The translations under genes were made by a program, and so were the position numbers. Source: Echiichthys vipera (Eukaryota > Chordata > Actinopteri > Perciformes > Trachinidae). Taken from it: a DNA stretch of 64,000 nt. The notes beneath the pieces were generated by a model. That model ran no database searches. It worked only from the letters and a program-made list of their open reading frames with translations, and was not told the origin of the DNA. Of this stretch, positions 30,446 to 42,664 are shown piece after piece; position 1 is the first letter of the stretch; every line of letters begins with the position of its first letter. Location: assembly GCA_963691815.1 (NCBI GenBank), contig OY829660.1:27530172-27594171 (forward strand). The letters run 5' to 3'.

Positions 30446-31730
30446 TGAAACTGTAAATGGAATAATGGACTTTTAATCAACACATTAATGCTTTCTGTGT
30501 AGTTTTTACTGTAAATGCTTTTCTCCAAATGAGTCTGATAATGGTTTCACTGTTTTAAACTGTAAACATGTCAACATTTTGACTTCGCCTGAATGAAGAT
30601 ATTCAATGGAGCATATATATTGCATTACATGATGGCTTCAGTCTTCCTTCCCGTTAATTCTTTACATATTCAGAGGAACAAAACAGAGTAAGAAACCCTG
30701 TTCTTTTAGACAATCCAAGTATGTAACTCAGTCCCAAGGCAGTCAGGATGTTATGAAAGCTCAGCTTGTCTAAACAACACTCCAGTCCAACTTCAACATC
30801 AGACATCTGCTCCACAACATAAGAATAACACATGTTATTTAAAAATGTGTGTGAGCGGGGTGGGAAGGCCCCTGAACATGCCTTCAGATAATCTAACACC
30901 TATATAAAAAGCATTCCTCACTGTACATCTCCACTGATTATCATGCTGTGCACATTACCATCTTAAAACGTTTAGAGCTACTTTCTCATTCCCGTTAAAG
31001 CTCGGGGCAAATATTTATCAAACTGCTGAGACAAATATTTATGAGTTCTCTAAAGAGCATACAAATGATTTAAGACAGATTAAAGACTAAAAAAGGCAAC
31101 TCTTCATACCATCTCCATCCATCTGCGTTTGTTGGTGAAACAGGCTCAATGAAATCTGTAAAAACAAGACAGCTCAGGTTAGAGGTGTATCAGGGACCAG
31201 GATCAAAATGGTCTGGGGTTCAGAGTGTAAAAGGGTTCATCTTATCTATAACACTGTACAATATTAATATAGAACAGAATTAACAAGAAGAATTCATTAC
31301 ATGCCACATAGGAATGTCACACTGTTTCTCTGTGTTTGCTACACTCTTTGGAGGGAGGCGCTGAGCGCGCTAACTGAGAAATGTAAGAAAGGTTAGAATT
31401 GCTTTGAAGTTATACTCCATAGCATTTTCCTCTATTTAATTGGAAAATGAATTCCTCTCTTTCACAGAGTGAGTTAAAACAATGGTGATTGATCATGTGA
31501 CCCACTAATGAAAACACTTGTTGCCTTTTTGCTGAGTATTCCAATATCTGTGTGTCTGTGGAGACATTCCCTCCCTAGATGTAAATAAGTCTCCATGTTA
31601 GTGACTCTGCTGACAGAGGTTGGTCTGTGGGCCCAGATCCACCCGGATGCTGCGTTCACTTGATAACGGAAATCAGGAACTTCCAACTTCTGAGTCAGTC
31701 TTCTAGTAAGGGCAGAAGTATAATAGGAAC
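30446..31730. other. Intergenic, nothing firmly recognised
   Basis: Includes the 46-bp segment shared with 10,467 and an exon-like 46-nt minus-strand segment near 31,110-31,156 that I could not assign. Confidence 0.35.
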
Positions 31731-33287
<1,557 letters not shown>

Positions 33288-33884
33288 AGGCATGCACCAA
33301 TCCAACTTTTTCAGTCTCTATACGGATACCAGGGCTTTGCATATTGGTCGATACGCAATACCGATCTGATCCCATTGTTGAATTAATAAACTGTACACCT
33401 CACTGTGTGGAAGAGACAGAAGGCTTCAGGTTTGACTTCAACATCACTTCCCTAACTTTGTAAGACAAAATGTAACAAATTAACACATATATACAAATGT
33501 ACTGAATGTTTATTTATTTATTCATTTGTTATTCAAATAAACAATTGTGCACCGGCTTAAACTTCTGAAAATTAAATTGAAATGTAACAGCTGAACCTGG
33601 GAATAAAGTAACTTAAATAACAATGTTGAAGGTGCAGCGCTGTTTGTCCCCTCCAGACTTGCCGTGGTTGTTATGATGTTTAGGCAAAGCTCTGGTTTAC
33701 CTTTTGCTTTTTTCTCCCCCTCAGCTGTACCGCAAGGAACGCATGTCTATAAGTAACCAGCTATATTAGATTTGAATATGTAACATTTCGACTGGTGAAA
33801 CTTAACACTGTTGTTGGTTCATGTGGAAAAACATGATAATGTGATCCGATACCCGATCCATTGATACCAGATTGGTGCATCCGT
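33288..33884. mobile_element. hAT-like MITE
   Basis: Long imperfect inverted ends: GGCATGCACCAATCCAAC, ATACGGATACC and GATACGCAATACCGATCTGA at the left are mirrored by GTGATCCGATACCCGATCC and ATTGATACCAGATTGGTGCA at the right. The middle is AT-rich and non-coding. Confidence 0.6.
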
Positions 33885-35636
33885 AATTTCATTAACAGAA
33901 TATAACATCTATAAACCCTGAACACTACATCTTGCAGTTATGTAAGAGTGTGTGAAAACCAGGTAGCTTAAAGTAATGGTAGACACATGCGCAGCATTTA
34001 GAAAACATGCTGCACATACAACAACACAACACATTAAGAAAAAGTGCTGCAAACAGACCACAACACAACAGAAGTGTTTCCAGAGGGCATTTATAAGTGA
34101 TGCTGTTATTTTACCTATTCCCGCCCTACTGCCCACCACATGGATATATAAATGTAATTGTAATCTAAGTTTCCACCGTGCTTTCGTGCTACGAGCCAGT
34201 GAGCTTTAGCATCTGCCGCCCGGGGCTGTCGACTCATCAGCGGGGTTCATAGCAGCTTAAGTTGGGCATGGTTATTGTATTTATGAAAATGCAAAATGGG
34301 AGAGATTATTGCTTTTTCCAAATGTAGCCCACATCAGACCAGGTCCAGAATCTAAACCACTATACCTAGATTTGTTTCAGGACTAGATTGTCACACAGTG
34401 GCTAAAGTTTCTTTAAAGCTCAGTGTCAGGATTGTGAAACTTGTATTAGTCATATCTGAATATATGTCTGTGGGAAAAATAACCTCCTTTCGGTCTATTT
34501 GCAGCGCCTATTCTTTTAATAATAATTTTCATTTATATTGTTTGATAGCATGAACAAAATAGAGAAGGTATATAAATTGATATATATATACTGTAAATCA
34601 ATACCAAAAACCCAATCCAAACATACACATGCACACGCATACATAAATGCATAGAAAAACAAAAAAGCAGTCAAAAATATCAAAAAAATTATAAGATAGC
34701 AAGAATAAGTATATAAATAATATGTAGAAATAAATTGCGTCCAGATATTGCAACAAGATTCTTCCCATTTATGCTGATGTTTTAAATATGTATACCACAG
34801 TTTCTCCATGTGAATCACTGACACAAATGAATGGAGCCAGTTTCTGAAACAAGGGGGGTTTGATTTGAGGTTTTCTAGTCCTTATCAATAAAGCTGTTTG
34901 AATGTGTAGAACGTGAATAAGAGTCCTCTCAGCATCCAAAGAGAGCCAAGTCTCTGTCAGGAGATAGAGTCTTATGATAAACCCTGGATAAACAGACAAA
35001 TATTCTTAACCAGAATGGATAAATTAATAGACAGCTCTAGAATAAATACAACAATGTATTATTTGATTTACATTTATCACAAACTGGAGAAACAGGAATA
35101 AAATGTATTTAAAAGGATCATATAATAATAAAAACAGTGAATCGCTATAAATTGTTCCTGCTATTTACTCAACAACTATGGGCAATACAACATCTATTTC
35201 TTTTTCCAAAGCCTTCATAATACAGTTGACGGACACAGATTAATAAGCTTAATAATTGGTAATAAGCTTCTTACTCTTAGGCGAAACAGAAAAGGATTTC
35301 AAAACAGTGTGTCTCTCACATGTGGACTCAAAGTGGGGAATGTTTTCCCTGAAGAATGGCCTAATTTGCATATAACAGAAAAATTGGAGTGATGAGTACA
35401 GCGTTTTTTCTTAATGCTGTGCATGTGTTGTCAAACTGATAAAGATGTTTTCTTAATTTGTTTTTGTTTAGTCTATTTGCGTGTGTTTTCTTAAGTGGCA
35501 GTGCTGTGAGCTCTTAGAAGTCACCATACAAAATAATTAGCTAAAAATAACAGATTAATGGTTTAAATAGAAAAAAGTAATGGACTAACAGCTCAAATAG
35601 TTAGCAAAAAGTAATAGATGAATATCAATCAAATAA
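33885..35636. other. Intergenic, nothing firmly recognised
   Basis: AT-rich. Minus-strand frames between 34,516 and 34,999 have a leucine/phenylalanine-rich look but no recognisable motif. Confidence 0.35.
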
Positions 35637-35812
35637 GGGAACGTACCTTTGTTCCCTGCTTTGTTTGTGACAGGTGAACATCAGATCTTTTTTTTTTTTT
35701 TAAAGGGTGTGATTTTCCCCAGTCTGTTGTTTTTTTCCAAAAACAGTGGAGATAATGTAATAGGCTTATGTAGACCCTAACCCCCTAACCCTACCCCTAC
35801 CCCTACCCCTGG
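35637..35812 (-). repeat. Unnamed dispersed repeat, copy 4, at the satellite edge
   Basis: TTTGTTCCCTGCTTTGTTTG, GTGAACATCAGATC, a T run, then AATAGGCTTATGTAGACCCT and ACCCCTAACC-like telomere-type units ending CCCCTACCCCTGG. The satellite begins at the next base (ACTCCAATGTCTCATAATGA). Confidence 0.65.
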
Positions 35813-36103
35813 ACTCCAATGTCTCATAATGACCTCTCAAAATAAGATTAATCTCTAGTGAATATCATAATGCAGGATGTATGCATTGATATGTTTGTGT
35901 GCACTTAACATACTCAGTATGTGACTTAACATTCGAGAATTGAGACTTAACATTCTGGAACTTTAACTTAACATTCTAGAATTGTTCCTTACTATTATAG
36001 AACTGTGACTTAACATTCTAGATTTGTAATTTTACGTTCTAGAAACGAAACTTAACATTCTAGAAATGTGATTAAACATTGTTCAACGACTTTCTCTAGA
36101 ATC
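35813..36103. repeat. 21-bp satellite, left end
   Basis: One spacer (CCAATGTCTCATAATGACCT to AATGCAGGATGTATGCATTG) followed by about ten 21-bp units such as AACATTCTAGAACTGTGACTT. It is split from the rest of the array by the provirus. Confidence 0.9.
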
Positions 36104-36577
36104 TGTCGTGGAAATTTTCTGCTCTTGATGAAGAATGAAATAATGAATTCGTGTCGGCCGACAAAGTTTTATTTTCTTTGCAAAGAAAAGGTCAATCGAC
36201 ATGCGCGCGGTTCGAATGAGGAAAGACAAGTGAGCAAAAGAAACGTTGAACATTTATACCTGACGAAAGCCCACCCCTGTGAATGTGTATTACATCCTTT
36301 GTCTTACTGTGGGGTTGACCAGCCCAGACATCCTGCCGTATAATTAACAGGTCTGATCAACACAGTTTCAGAATACACAAGGGTTGAATACATCATGAGA
36401 CAGTGAGCAGTTGACTGTCTCTGAAACGTGAAATGCAATTACAAGGTCTAGACTTTAAAATACACAAATGAGTGAATAATAAAAAGAGGGATCTGATATC
36501 TTGGGGGGGGACACCTTCTGTTCTGTCTGTCTGAAAGGCTTCTCAAGGAAGAAGGAATATTCAAATTTACCATTACA
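36104..36577 (-). repeat. 3' LTR of the provirus
   Basis: Identical by eye over all 474 bases to 42187-42660, including an 8-G run. On the minus strand it starts TGTAATGG and ends CACGACA. It has a TATAAATG box and an AATAAA signal in the U3-R order expected for minus-strand transcription. Confidence 0.95.
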
Positions 36578-36589
36578 TTTCCCCCTTTT
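36578..36589 (-). promoter_or_regulatory. Polypurine tract
   Basis: AAAAGGGGGAAA on the minus strand directly abuts the start of the 3' LTR, the usual place for plus-strand priming. Confidence 0.8.
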
Positions 36590-36717
36590 GATTATTCATT
36601 AATCACAAATGAAGAGAATAAAACATAAACAAGAAATAAGAATAATAACATTTGCAAAATCAAAATAGATTAAATGAAATAATGATAAAGAAGTAAACCA
36701 AAAACAAAAATTAATAA

Positions 36718-36722
36718 TAAAG

Positions 36723-36765
<43 letters not shown>
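36718..36765. repeat. (AAT)n microsatellite inside the provirus
   Basis: About 15 AAT units between the env frame and the polypurine tract. Confidence 0.93.
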
Positions 36766-36768
<3 letters not shown>

Positions 36769-36801
36769 GAAAGAAAGATAAAACATACTTTTTTTTTTTT
36801 T

Positions 36802-37572
36802 TTACAAGATGTCTTCATCAAAGTCAGAGTCTGAGCTGGGGTAGTGATGGGAATCAGGGACGTAGAATGAGGTTGAATTTTGATGGTCATTGTTGACATT
36901 CACATGAACATATGTAGAGGATTGGATCACCTTTTTGGTGAGTATGTTAGACAACCACTTCAACATGCAGGGAATTACGGTGCAGAGCAAAAAGAGAATA
37001 ACTACAACTGGGGTAATTATTGTTAAAAACCATGATGCCCATCCTTGGCCCCAAAGTTGTAACCAGGAAAACCATGAGTCATTCACAACTTGTGGGGGTT
37101 GAATGGCATCTTGCATGTGCTTGATGATGTCGGTGATGTTCTCGTATTCATCAGGGACATAAAAACAACAAGAAACATTGAGCATTTTGCAAGTACCTCC
37201 TTTTTCAGCTAGTATGATATCAAGGGCAAGTCTGTGTTGAATAACTGCTGTTCTGATCGCAGACATTTCGGTATTTACTAGAGTAAAGGCTGCTTCGGTG
37301 TGGTTTGCTAAGGAGAGAACAGACCAGCTGAGTCCCTCTGTTGGTTCGGGAACCTTCCTGCAGTGGCTGGTGTGTATCCACGTTGTTCTTTCAGCAATCT
37401 TCACAGCGGTGTGTGTTGTCAGGAGTACTTGGAATGGACCTCGCCAGCGTTTGGAATTCCAATTTTTCCTTCTCAGGTCCTTTATCACCACCCAGTCACC
37501 CGGCTGGAAGTCATGGAGCGATGTGGAAGCTGGCAGTGGAAGGGCCGACTTCACCTGTGTTATGTGTTGCAC
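36802..37572 (-). pseudogene. Fused open frame: integrase C-terminus plus env transmembrane subunit
   Basis: A 256-codon open frame. Residues 20-75 (FQPGDWVVIKDLRRKNW, RWRGPFQVLLTT, TWIHTSHCRKVP) are the SH3-like C-terminal domain of gamma-type integrase. From about residue 88 it becomes an env TM ectodomain: AVIQHRLALDIILAEKGG, then C-X6-CC at residues 128-136, then a hydrophobic membrane span at about 181-204 and a hydrophilic tail. The whole surface subunit, env signal peptide and cleavage site are lacking. There is no separate start for env, so expression as a membrane protein is doubtful. Confidence 0.85.
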
Positions 37573-37589
37573 AAATCATACATGATGAC

Positions 37590-37740
37590 AAAACTTCTGC
37601 ACATAAGCTGAAAACCAATAGCGGGTTATGGCATCCAACATTCCCCCTTTTGACACATGGTCCAATCCATGTGTCAACTTTGTAAAGTGAGGAAAGAAAT
37701 GTTTAGGTAGACATGGTTTGTTATCAGGCCCTTGCCACAC
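37590..37740 (-). pseudogene. pol: Proviral integrase zinc-binding domain remnant
   Basis: The minus strand reads PKHFFPHFTKLTHGLDHVSK and GGMLDAI, then, after a one-base frame change, CMICATHN. This fits the His-His-Cys-Cys domain at the start of retroviral integrase. The catalytic DDE core that should follow is absent. Confidence 0.7.
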
Positions 37741-37960
37741 TGCGTCTTTCTGTGTGGCACCGCATCGTTTCCTCAGCGTCTTTTCCTATGGTGTGGCAAA
37801 GGTCAGTAATGCTTCGAGGGAGTTGGGTATGGAGGCTGGAGTTGAAACAAACAAAGGATTAAGGATAATGGGTTGGAGAGAGAGAGAGAGAGAGCTGCAA
37901 CTTTGTCATGATTGAGAATGGGTTTCTCGTCAGTTTTTTTTTTAAGAATTATCTGTGTTT

Positions 37961-38878
37961 TCACAGAGTGCCGGAATCGTGTACAACACCAAATGCATAT
38001 CTGGAGTCAGTGTAAATAGTTACGGTTTTGTTTCTTGCCAGTTTGCATGCCTGTGTCAATGCTATCAGTTCTGCTGCTTGTGCAGAGTATTGGGAAGGGA
38101 GTGAGTCTGAGACAAGAGTTTCATGGTTAGTGACAACAGCAAATCCCACTCTGTTGTGACCGCTTTGGAGGTCACGTGAGGCAGATCCATCCACAAAAAG
38201 AACCAAATCAGGGTTAGTTAATGGGGTTTCTTGTAGATCTGGTCTTGGAGAGCAGACCTGTTGGAGGGCAGCAACACAATTATGTTCCTGTCCGTCGTCA
38301 GGCGTAGGGAGGAGAGTGGCAGGGTTTAAAACATTGCATCTTTTGACAGTGATGTTAGACATTTCTAAAAGCACAGTGTTATATCTGAGCCATCTTGCTG
38401 TGGAGAGGTGAGAAGTTTTTTGTTCAAGTAAAATCATGGACACAGCATGTGGGACCAGGAGGGTTGCATCAGAGTAACCCACAATGTCTCTGGAGGCCAT
38501 AACTGCTTTTTCTGTTGCAGCAGCAGCTTTGAGACATCTTGGGAGGCCTGCAGCCACAGGATCCAGTTTGGAAGAAAAATAGGCTACGGGACGTAGTTTA
38601 TTTCCGAGATCCTGTAACAAAACAGAAGTCATGTATCCATTTTTCTCATCTACTGTTTGAGTAAATGACCTGGTGGGGTCAGGTAGTCCCAAAGTTGGAG
38701 TGGTCTGTAAGGCAAGTTTTAGTTTGGTGAAAGATTGTTCTGCTTCAGGAGTCCATGTGATCTTACCTTGTGATTGCAAACTATTGCCATGAATGAGGGA
38801 GGCGAGTGGAGCCTCAAGAATGGCATAGTTTAAAATGAACTGTCGACAATAAGAGCACGTTCCAAGAAATGACATCAT
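37961..38878 (-). pseudogene. pol: Proviral RT connection and RNase H
   Basis: Begins with SFLGTCSYCRQFILNYA (the start of the RT connection), and contains RNase H motifs LVLFVDGSASRD, AELIALTQACK and VTIYTDSRYAFGVVHD, so the first three acidic residues are visible. It stops at 37,961, just before an A10 tract (37934-37943), before RNase H is complete. It is in a different frame from the YVDD part. Confidence 0.87.
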
Positions 38879-39690
38879 TTGTTTTTTTTTGTGAGAGGTC
38901 TTGGAAGATTCTGAATTGATTCTACTCTTTTTGGTGACAGAGTTTTTCCCTCAGAAGTGATGACATGACCTAAGAAAAGAACTTGTTCCTGGACAAATTG
39001 TAATTTCGACAAGCTGGCTTTGTGACCACTTTTAGCCAAATGTTTTAAGAGTTTGACTGTGTTGGCTTCGCATTGTTCCTTGGTTTGACTGCAGATCAAA
39101 AGGTCGTCAACATACTGTAGTAAAGCACTACCTGGAGAGAGAAGAAGAGATTCAAGACTTTGTTTGAGAGCTTCATTGTACATGGTGGGACTCTCACAAT
39201 ATCCTTGACACAAGCAAGTGAAAGTGTAGCCTCTTCCATTGAAGTTGAAAGCAAACCAAAATTGACTTTCTGGATGGACTGGAACACTGAAGAAAGCATT
39301 AGAAAGATCCACCACTGAAAAGAATTTCGCAGCTGGGGGAACTTGAGACAAGATGGTGTAAGGATTTGGAACATTTGGAGCTCTGGGTCGGACTGCTGCA
39401 TTAACTGCTTGCAGATCTTGAACAAAACGCCATTCTGTTGGTTGATTTTTATCTCTGATTTTTTTTTTTTTTACAGGGAACAAAGGGGTGCGCACTGGAG
39501 AGTCATCACAGGGGATAATTACTCCTGCTGCTTTAAGAGACTCAAAAACTGGCGTTATGCCATCGATGGCTTCTTGTTTGAGTGGATATTGAGGCTTGCA
39601 AGGTCTAAAGTCAGATTTTGGAGTTATGACAACAGGTTCACAGTTTTCGATGAGGCCAACATCATACTTATTAATAGCCCACAGTGTCTT
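38875..39690 (-). pseudogene. pol: Proviral reverse transcriptase, fingers and palm
   Basis: Frame open from about 39690 through PLFPVKK, WRFVQDLQAVN, VVDLSNAFFSVPVHP and LLQYVDDLLI, so the YVDD active site is intact (about residue 128 counted from 39495). The block usually read as LPQGY is CLCQGYCESP here. An A14 tract (39459-39472) lengthens a lysine run. The frame closes at a second A tract (38882-38890), where the RT thumb continues in another frame. Confidence 0.88.
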
Positions 39691-39806
39691 AGGGACTTCC
39701 TGTAGGGCGGTGATAGTTGCAGCTTATTTTTCAGACAAAAAAGAAAAAGATTTAGAAGTGCTTTCGGGTACCAGCTGGATTGTTTTCGTAGTGTGCACAA
39801 CAGATG

Positions 39807-40667
39807 TTAAACCTTTACAATAACACTGCAGTGTTGGTGAAAAAATAAAATAAAATAAAAATTAAAAAACAAAAATAAATAAAAATAAAATAAAAATAAA
39901 AAATTTGATCGATCACATGTCTTTTGCCAATCGGCTGCGCGCTGACATGATTTTATGAATGGGCCCAAATCTTCCCAGTTATCTGATGTGTGTTTTGCAA
40001 GTGTTATGTGTGGGACAGAATCAGTTATGGTGTACATGTTTGATTGAGCTGATGTGAGAGAGATTGATATAGCACATCTGTGTTGTGTCCAATATATGTG
40101 TGATAGTTTAAGCTTGTCAAATCTCTCTCTCATCCAGCTTTCCTCAAATGGCTCATCAGGTTCTGGTGACACATGAGATGTACAATGTAGATCCTCCGGT
40201 GTCATGAAATCAGTTGCAGCTGTTAACACTGTCTTTTTAGCTTCTGTGACTAGTTCAGAAGAGACTGTTAGTTCCTGTAATTTCCATTGATATGCATAGA
40301 GCGAATTTAAATTTGGGTGAACGAAGGAGTGTGAAAGACTTGGTTCCAAATCAGATAGTCTGTGAACTTTCACACCCTCTGGGGTTGAGATTAGGCAAAG
40401 GCCTAATCTGCACATTAAATCTCTGCCCATAAGATTAATGGGACAGACTTCAGAGAGTAAAAATGCATGTTTGAAACCTGTATATGTTCCATCCTCACAT
40501 TTGAGTGGGACAGTAATGTTCTCTCTGATTGTTTGACCTGATGAACCAACAGAGTATACATGTTTTCCACTCAGTCTTGGTTTCGTAGTGAGTTCTAGTG
40601 CTCTTATCACAGAATGTGTGGCTCCTGAATCAACTAAGAATACAACATCTTGCTCAGCAATAGTCAA
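39807..40667 (-). pseudogene. pro: Proviral aspartic protease and following linker
   Basis: VVFLVDSGATHSVI near residue 10 carries the catalytic DSGA-type motif and INLMGRDLMCRLGL is the second conserved block. The frame continues past protease for about 190 residues and ends in an AT-only low-complexity tract (39,838-39,905), which appears to be an insertion or expansion before the start of RT. Confidence 0.8.
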
Positions 40668-40868
40668 TGTATGTTTGGGAAACCTTTTGAAATGATCAGA
40701 TGTGTATTGAACATATGTTAAAGCAATTGTGTCTGAGCTCTCAATAGATTGTGTGTCAACATGTGTGTGTGAGTGTAGTGCAGTACCTCCTTCTGGTTTT
40801 ACATGTTGGTTGGGCTTGTCAGCAGGAGTCCATCCCTCTCCGACAGCCCCCGACCACCCTCAGTCTGA

Positions 40869-41060
40869 TTACTTTGGAACTGACGATTTTGGTGTGAGAC
40901 ATTCACGTCTCCAATGTCCAGATTGGCCACAGCGGTAACAGATGTCATCAGGACGTCTTCTTGCAAATCTGTTAGCATTGTTTTTCCAGTTGTTGTCTTG
41001 GCTGTGTATTCTTTGTCTGTGTTCACAGTGTGGCTGTCTGTAGTCTCGGGCTGTGGTCAT
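40869..41060 (-). pseudogene. gag: Proviral gag, nucleocapsid zinc knuckle
   Basis: One CCHC knuckle of the CX2CX4HX4C type, CYRCGQSGHWRREC, at about 40940-40899, in an Arg-rich context. It lies between the matrix remnant and protease as expected, but in a separate frame. Confidence 0.8.
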
Positions 41061-41479
41061 TGGTCATTGCTGCCATGTGAAGTTCTTATTGAGATGTTTC
41101 TTCTTTTGTTTGTCCGAAGAATCTTTTGTTTGAACAGACGCATCTGGATGGGCTGCTCCCAAACTTGTTTGTTGTGTCATGCTGAAGGGATCTGTTCTTC
41201 TTCTCTCGTCAGCTGTTGTAGCGTTGTATGGTGGTGGAGCTGAAGGGTGGTTCGGTGGCTGCAGTAGAGTCATGGGTCCGGCTTCAAAGCCGCCAACTGT
41301 GGAAACAAAAAGGAAGAAACCTGCGGGTCTGATGTTCTTTTTGTGTTTAAATCTTGTTTTTCATTTGTTTCACTTATTTCGTTTGAAAAAGGAAGTTGTT
41401 TCTGCATTATTCTCCTATTTCTTGCTTTTGCTTCCGCTTTCCAAATCTGTAAACATTCCCTTTGATTTTCCATAGTTTC

Positions 41480-41515
<36 letters not shown>

Positions 41516-41734
41516 GATAATTTCTTTTACCTTCTCATGTTTAGTTCTTTTTTCTTTAGTTTTTTTTCTAATAGTAATATAGTTTTTAAAACTGAGAGAT
41601 CCCCCTATTGGGAATCCAAACTCAGCTGTCCAGACATTTAAGTATTTTAGAGTTTTATCCCCATATTTCTTTCTCATTACATCCACAATTGCCCCCTCCG
41701 GAGGTCCTGCCTCAACAGAGCCTTTACTCCCCAT
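41516..41734 (-). pseudogene. gag: Proviral gag, matrix N-terminus
   Basis: The minus-strand ATG at 41734 starts MGSKGS, a possible myristoylation signal, followed by DVMRKKYGDKTLKYLNVW and FGFPIGGSLS, resembling the matrix start of fish gamma-like retroviruses. It runs into a 30-base A tract (T at 41483-41512) encoding lysines. The sequence after the tract is not recognisable as capsid, and the capsid major homology region is absent. Confidence 0.65.
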
Positions 41735-42164
41735 TCCCGCTGCGGAGGTCGTGCACGACAACTTACAATACAGACGTCTCTGCAAGGACCACTTCGTTTT
41801 CTTATAACAATATAATAAAATATCTATATAACCCGCACAAGTGATGCAAGCGTAACCCAAAGTATTTAAACTTTGATCCCTGAGTCAGAGACTCAGTAGC
41901 AATTGTGGATAAAACGAAAACTAGAAATATTATGTAAAATTAAATCCCAAATTTTAAAAGACAAGAAGTTAGAATGTCAATATTTCAATGCTCACCAGAT
42001 AAATTTCGCTGACTTATTGTTCGCAGGATTCCAGCAGGAACAATCTGGGCCGTCTGCGGTCAGTCCTCCCTCAGAAGAGATTTTGAGGTTTGAGGCTGAA
42101 AAGCTTTTTCTTTTCCAGGATGGCCTATCCCTGTCCGCGTTCCGTCCCAGACGATCACCTGAGG

Positions 42165-42183
42165 AATCCCACTTCTGACACCA
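42165..42183 (-). promoter_or_regulatory. Primer-binding site, tRNA-Leu type
   Basis: On the minus strand, three bases after the 5' LTR, TGGTGTCAGAAGTGGGATT is complementary to the 3' end of a leucine tRNA ending ...ATCCCACTTCTGACACCA. Confidence 0.8.
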
Positions 42184-42186
42184 AAT

Positions 42187-42660
42187 TGTCGTGGAAATTT
42201 TCTGCTCTTGATGAAGAATGAAATAATGAATTCGTGTCGGCCGACAAAGTTTTATTTTCTTTGCAAAGAAAAGGTCAATCGACATGCGCGCGGTTCGAAT
42301 GAGGAAAGACAAGTGAGCAAAAGAAACGTTGAACATTTATACCTGACGAAAGCCCACCCCTGTGAATGTGTATTACATCCTTTGTCTTACTGTGGGGTTG
42401 ACCAGCCCAGACATCCTGCCGTATAATTAACAGGTCTGATCAACACAGTTTCAGAATACACAAGGGTTGAATACATCATGAGACAGTGAGCAGTTGACTG
42501 TCTCTGAAACGTGAAATGCAATTACAAGGTCTAGACTTTAAAATACACAAATGAGTGAATAATAAAAAGAGGGATCTGATATCTTGGGGGGGGACACCTT
42601 CTGTTCTGTCTGTCTGAAAGGCTTCTCAAGGAAGAAGGAATATTCAAATTTACCATTACA
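42187..42660 (-). repeat. 5' LTR of the provirus
   Basis: Same 474 bases as the 3' LTR. TATA box (reverse complement of CATTTATA) at 42334-42341 and AATAAA (reverse complement of TTTATT) at 42251-42256 give the transcription direction as minus. Confidence 0.95.
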
Positions 42661-42664
42661 AATC

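Larger units (their letters stand above)
36104..42660 (-). mobile_element. Endogenous retrovirus, gamma-type, defective, minus strand
   Basis: Provirus bounded by two 474-bp LTRs and by the 4-bp duplication AATC (36100-36103 and 42661-42664); the satellite sequence TCTAGAATCAAATGTCCCAT is restored across it. Read on the minus strand the order is LTR, tRNA-Leu-type primer site, gag matrix start, nucleocapsid zinc knuckle, protease, reverse transcriptase, RNase H, integrase zinc domain remnant, integrase C-terminus joined to env transmembrane subunit, polypurine tract, LTR. Gag capsid, the integrase core and env surface subunit are missing, and several frames are broken at A runs. It cannot make a full set of proteins. 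The TM cysteine pattern CX6CC points to gamma-type env. Confidence 0.93.

Noticed and set aside
31105..31160. 46-nt exon-like segment on the minus strand (acceptor TTGTTTTTACAG, donor GTATGAAG)
   Set aside because: Splice-like edges alone are weak evidence; no neighbouring exons of the same gene were found.
34516..34999. LINE-1 polymerase C-terminus
   Set aside because: The frames have a vaguely similar composition but no recognisable block such as a CCHC or RT motif.
37298..37685. Plus-strand frames across the provirus
   Set aside because: They are antisense shadows of the integrase/env and pol frames, which carry the retroviral motifs on the minus strand.
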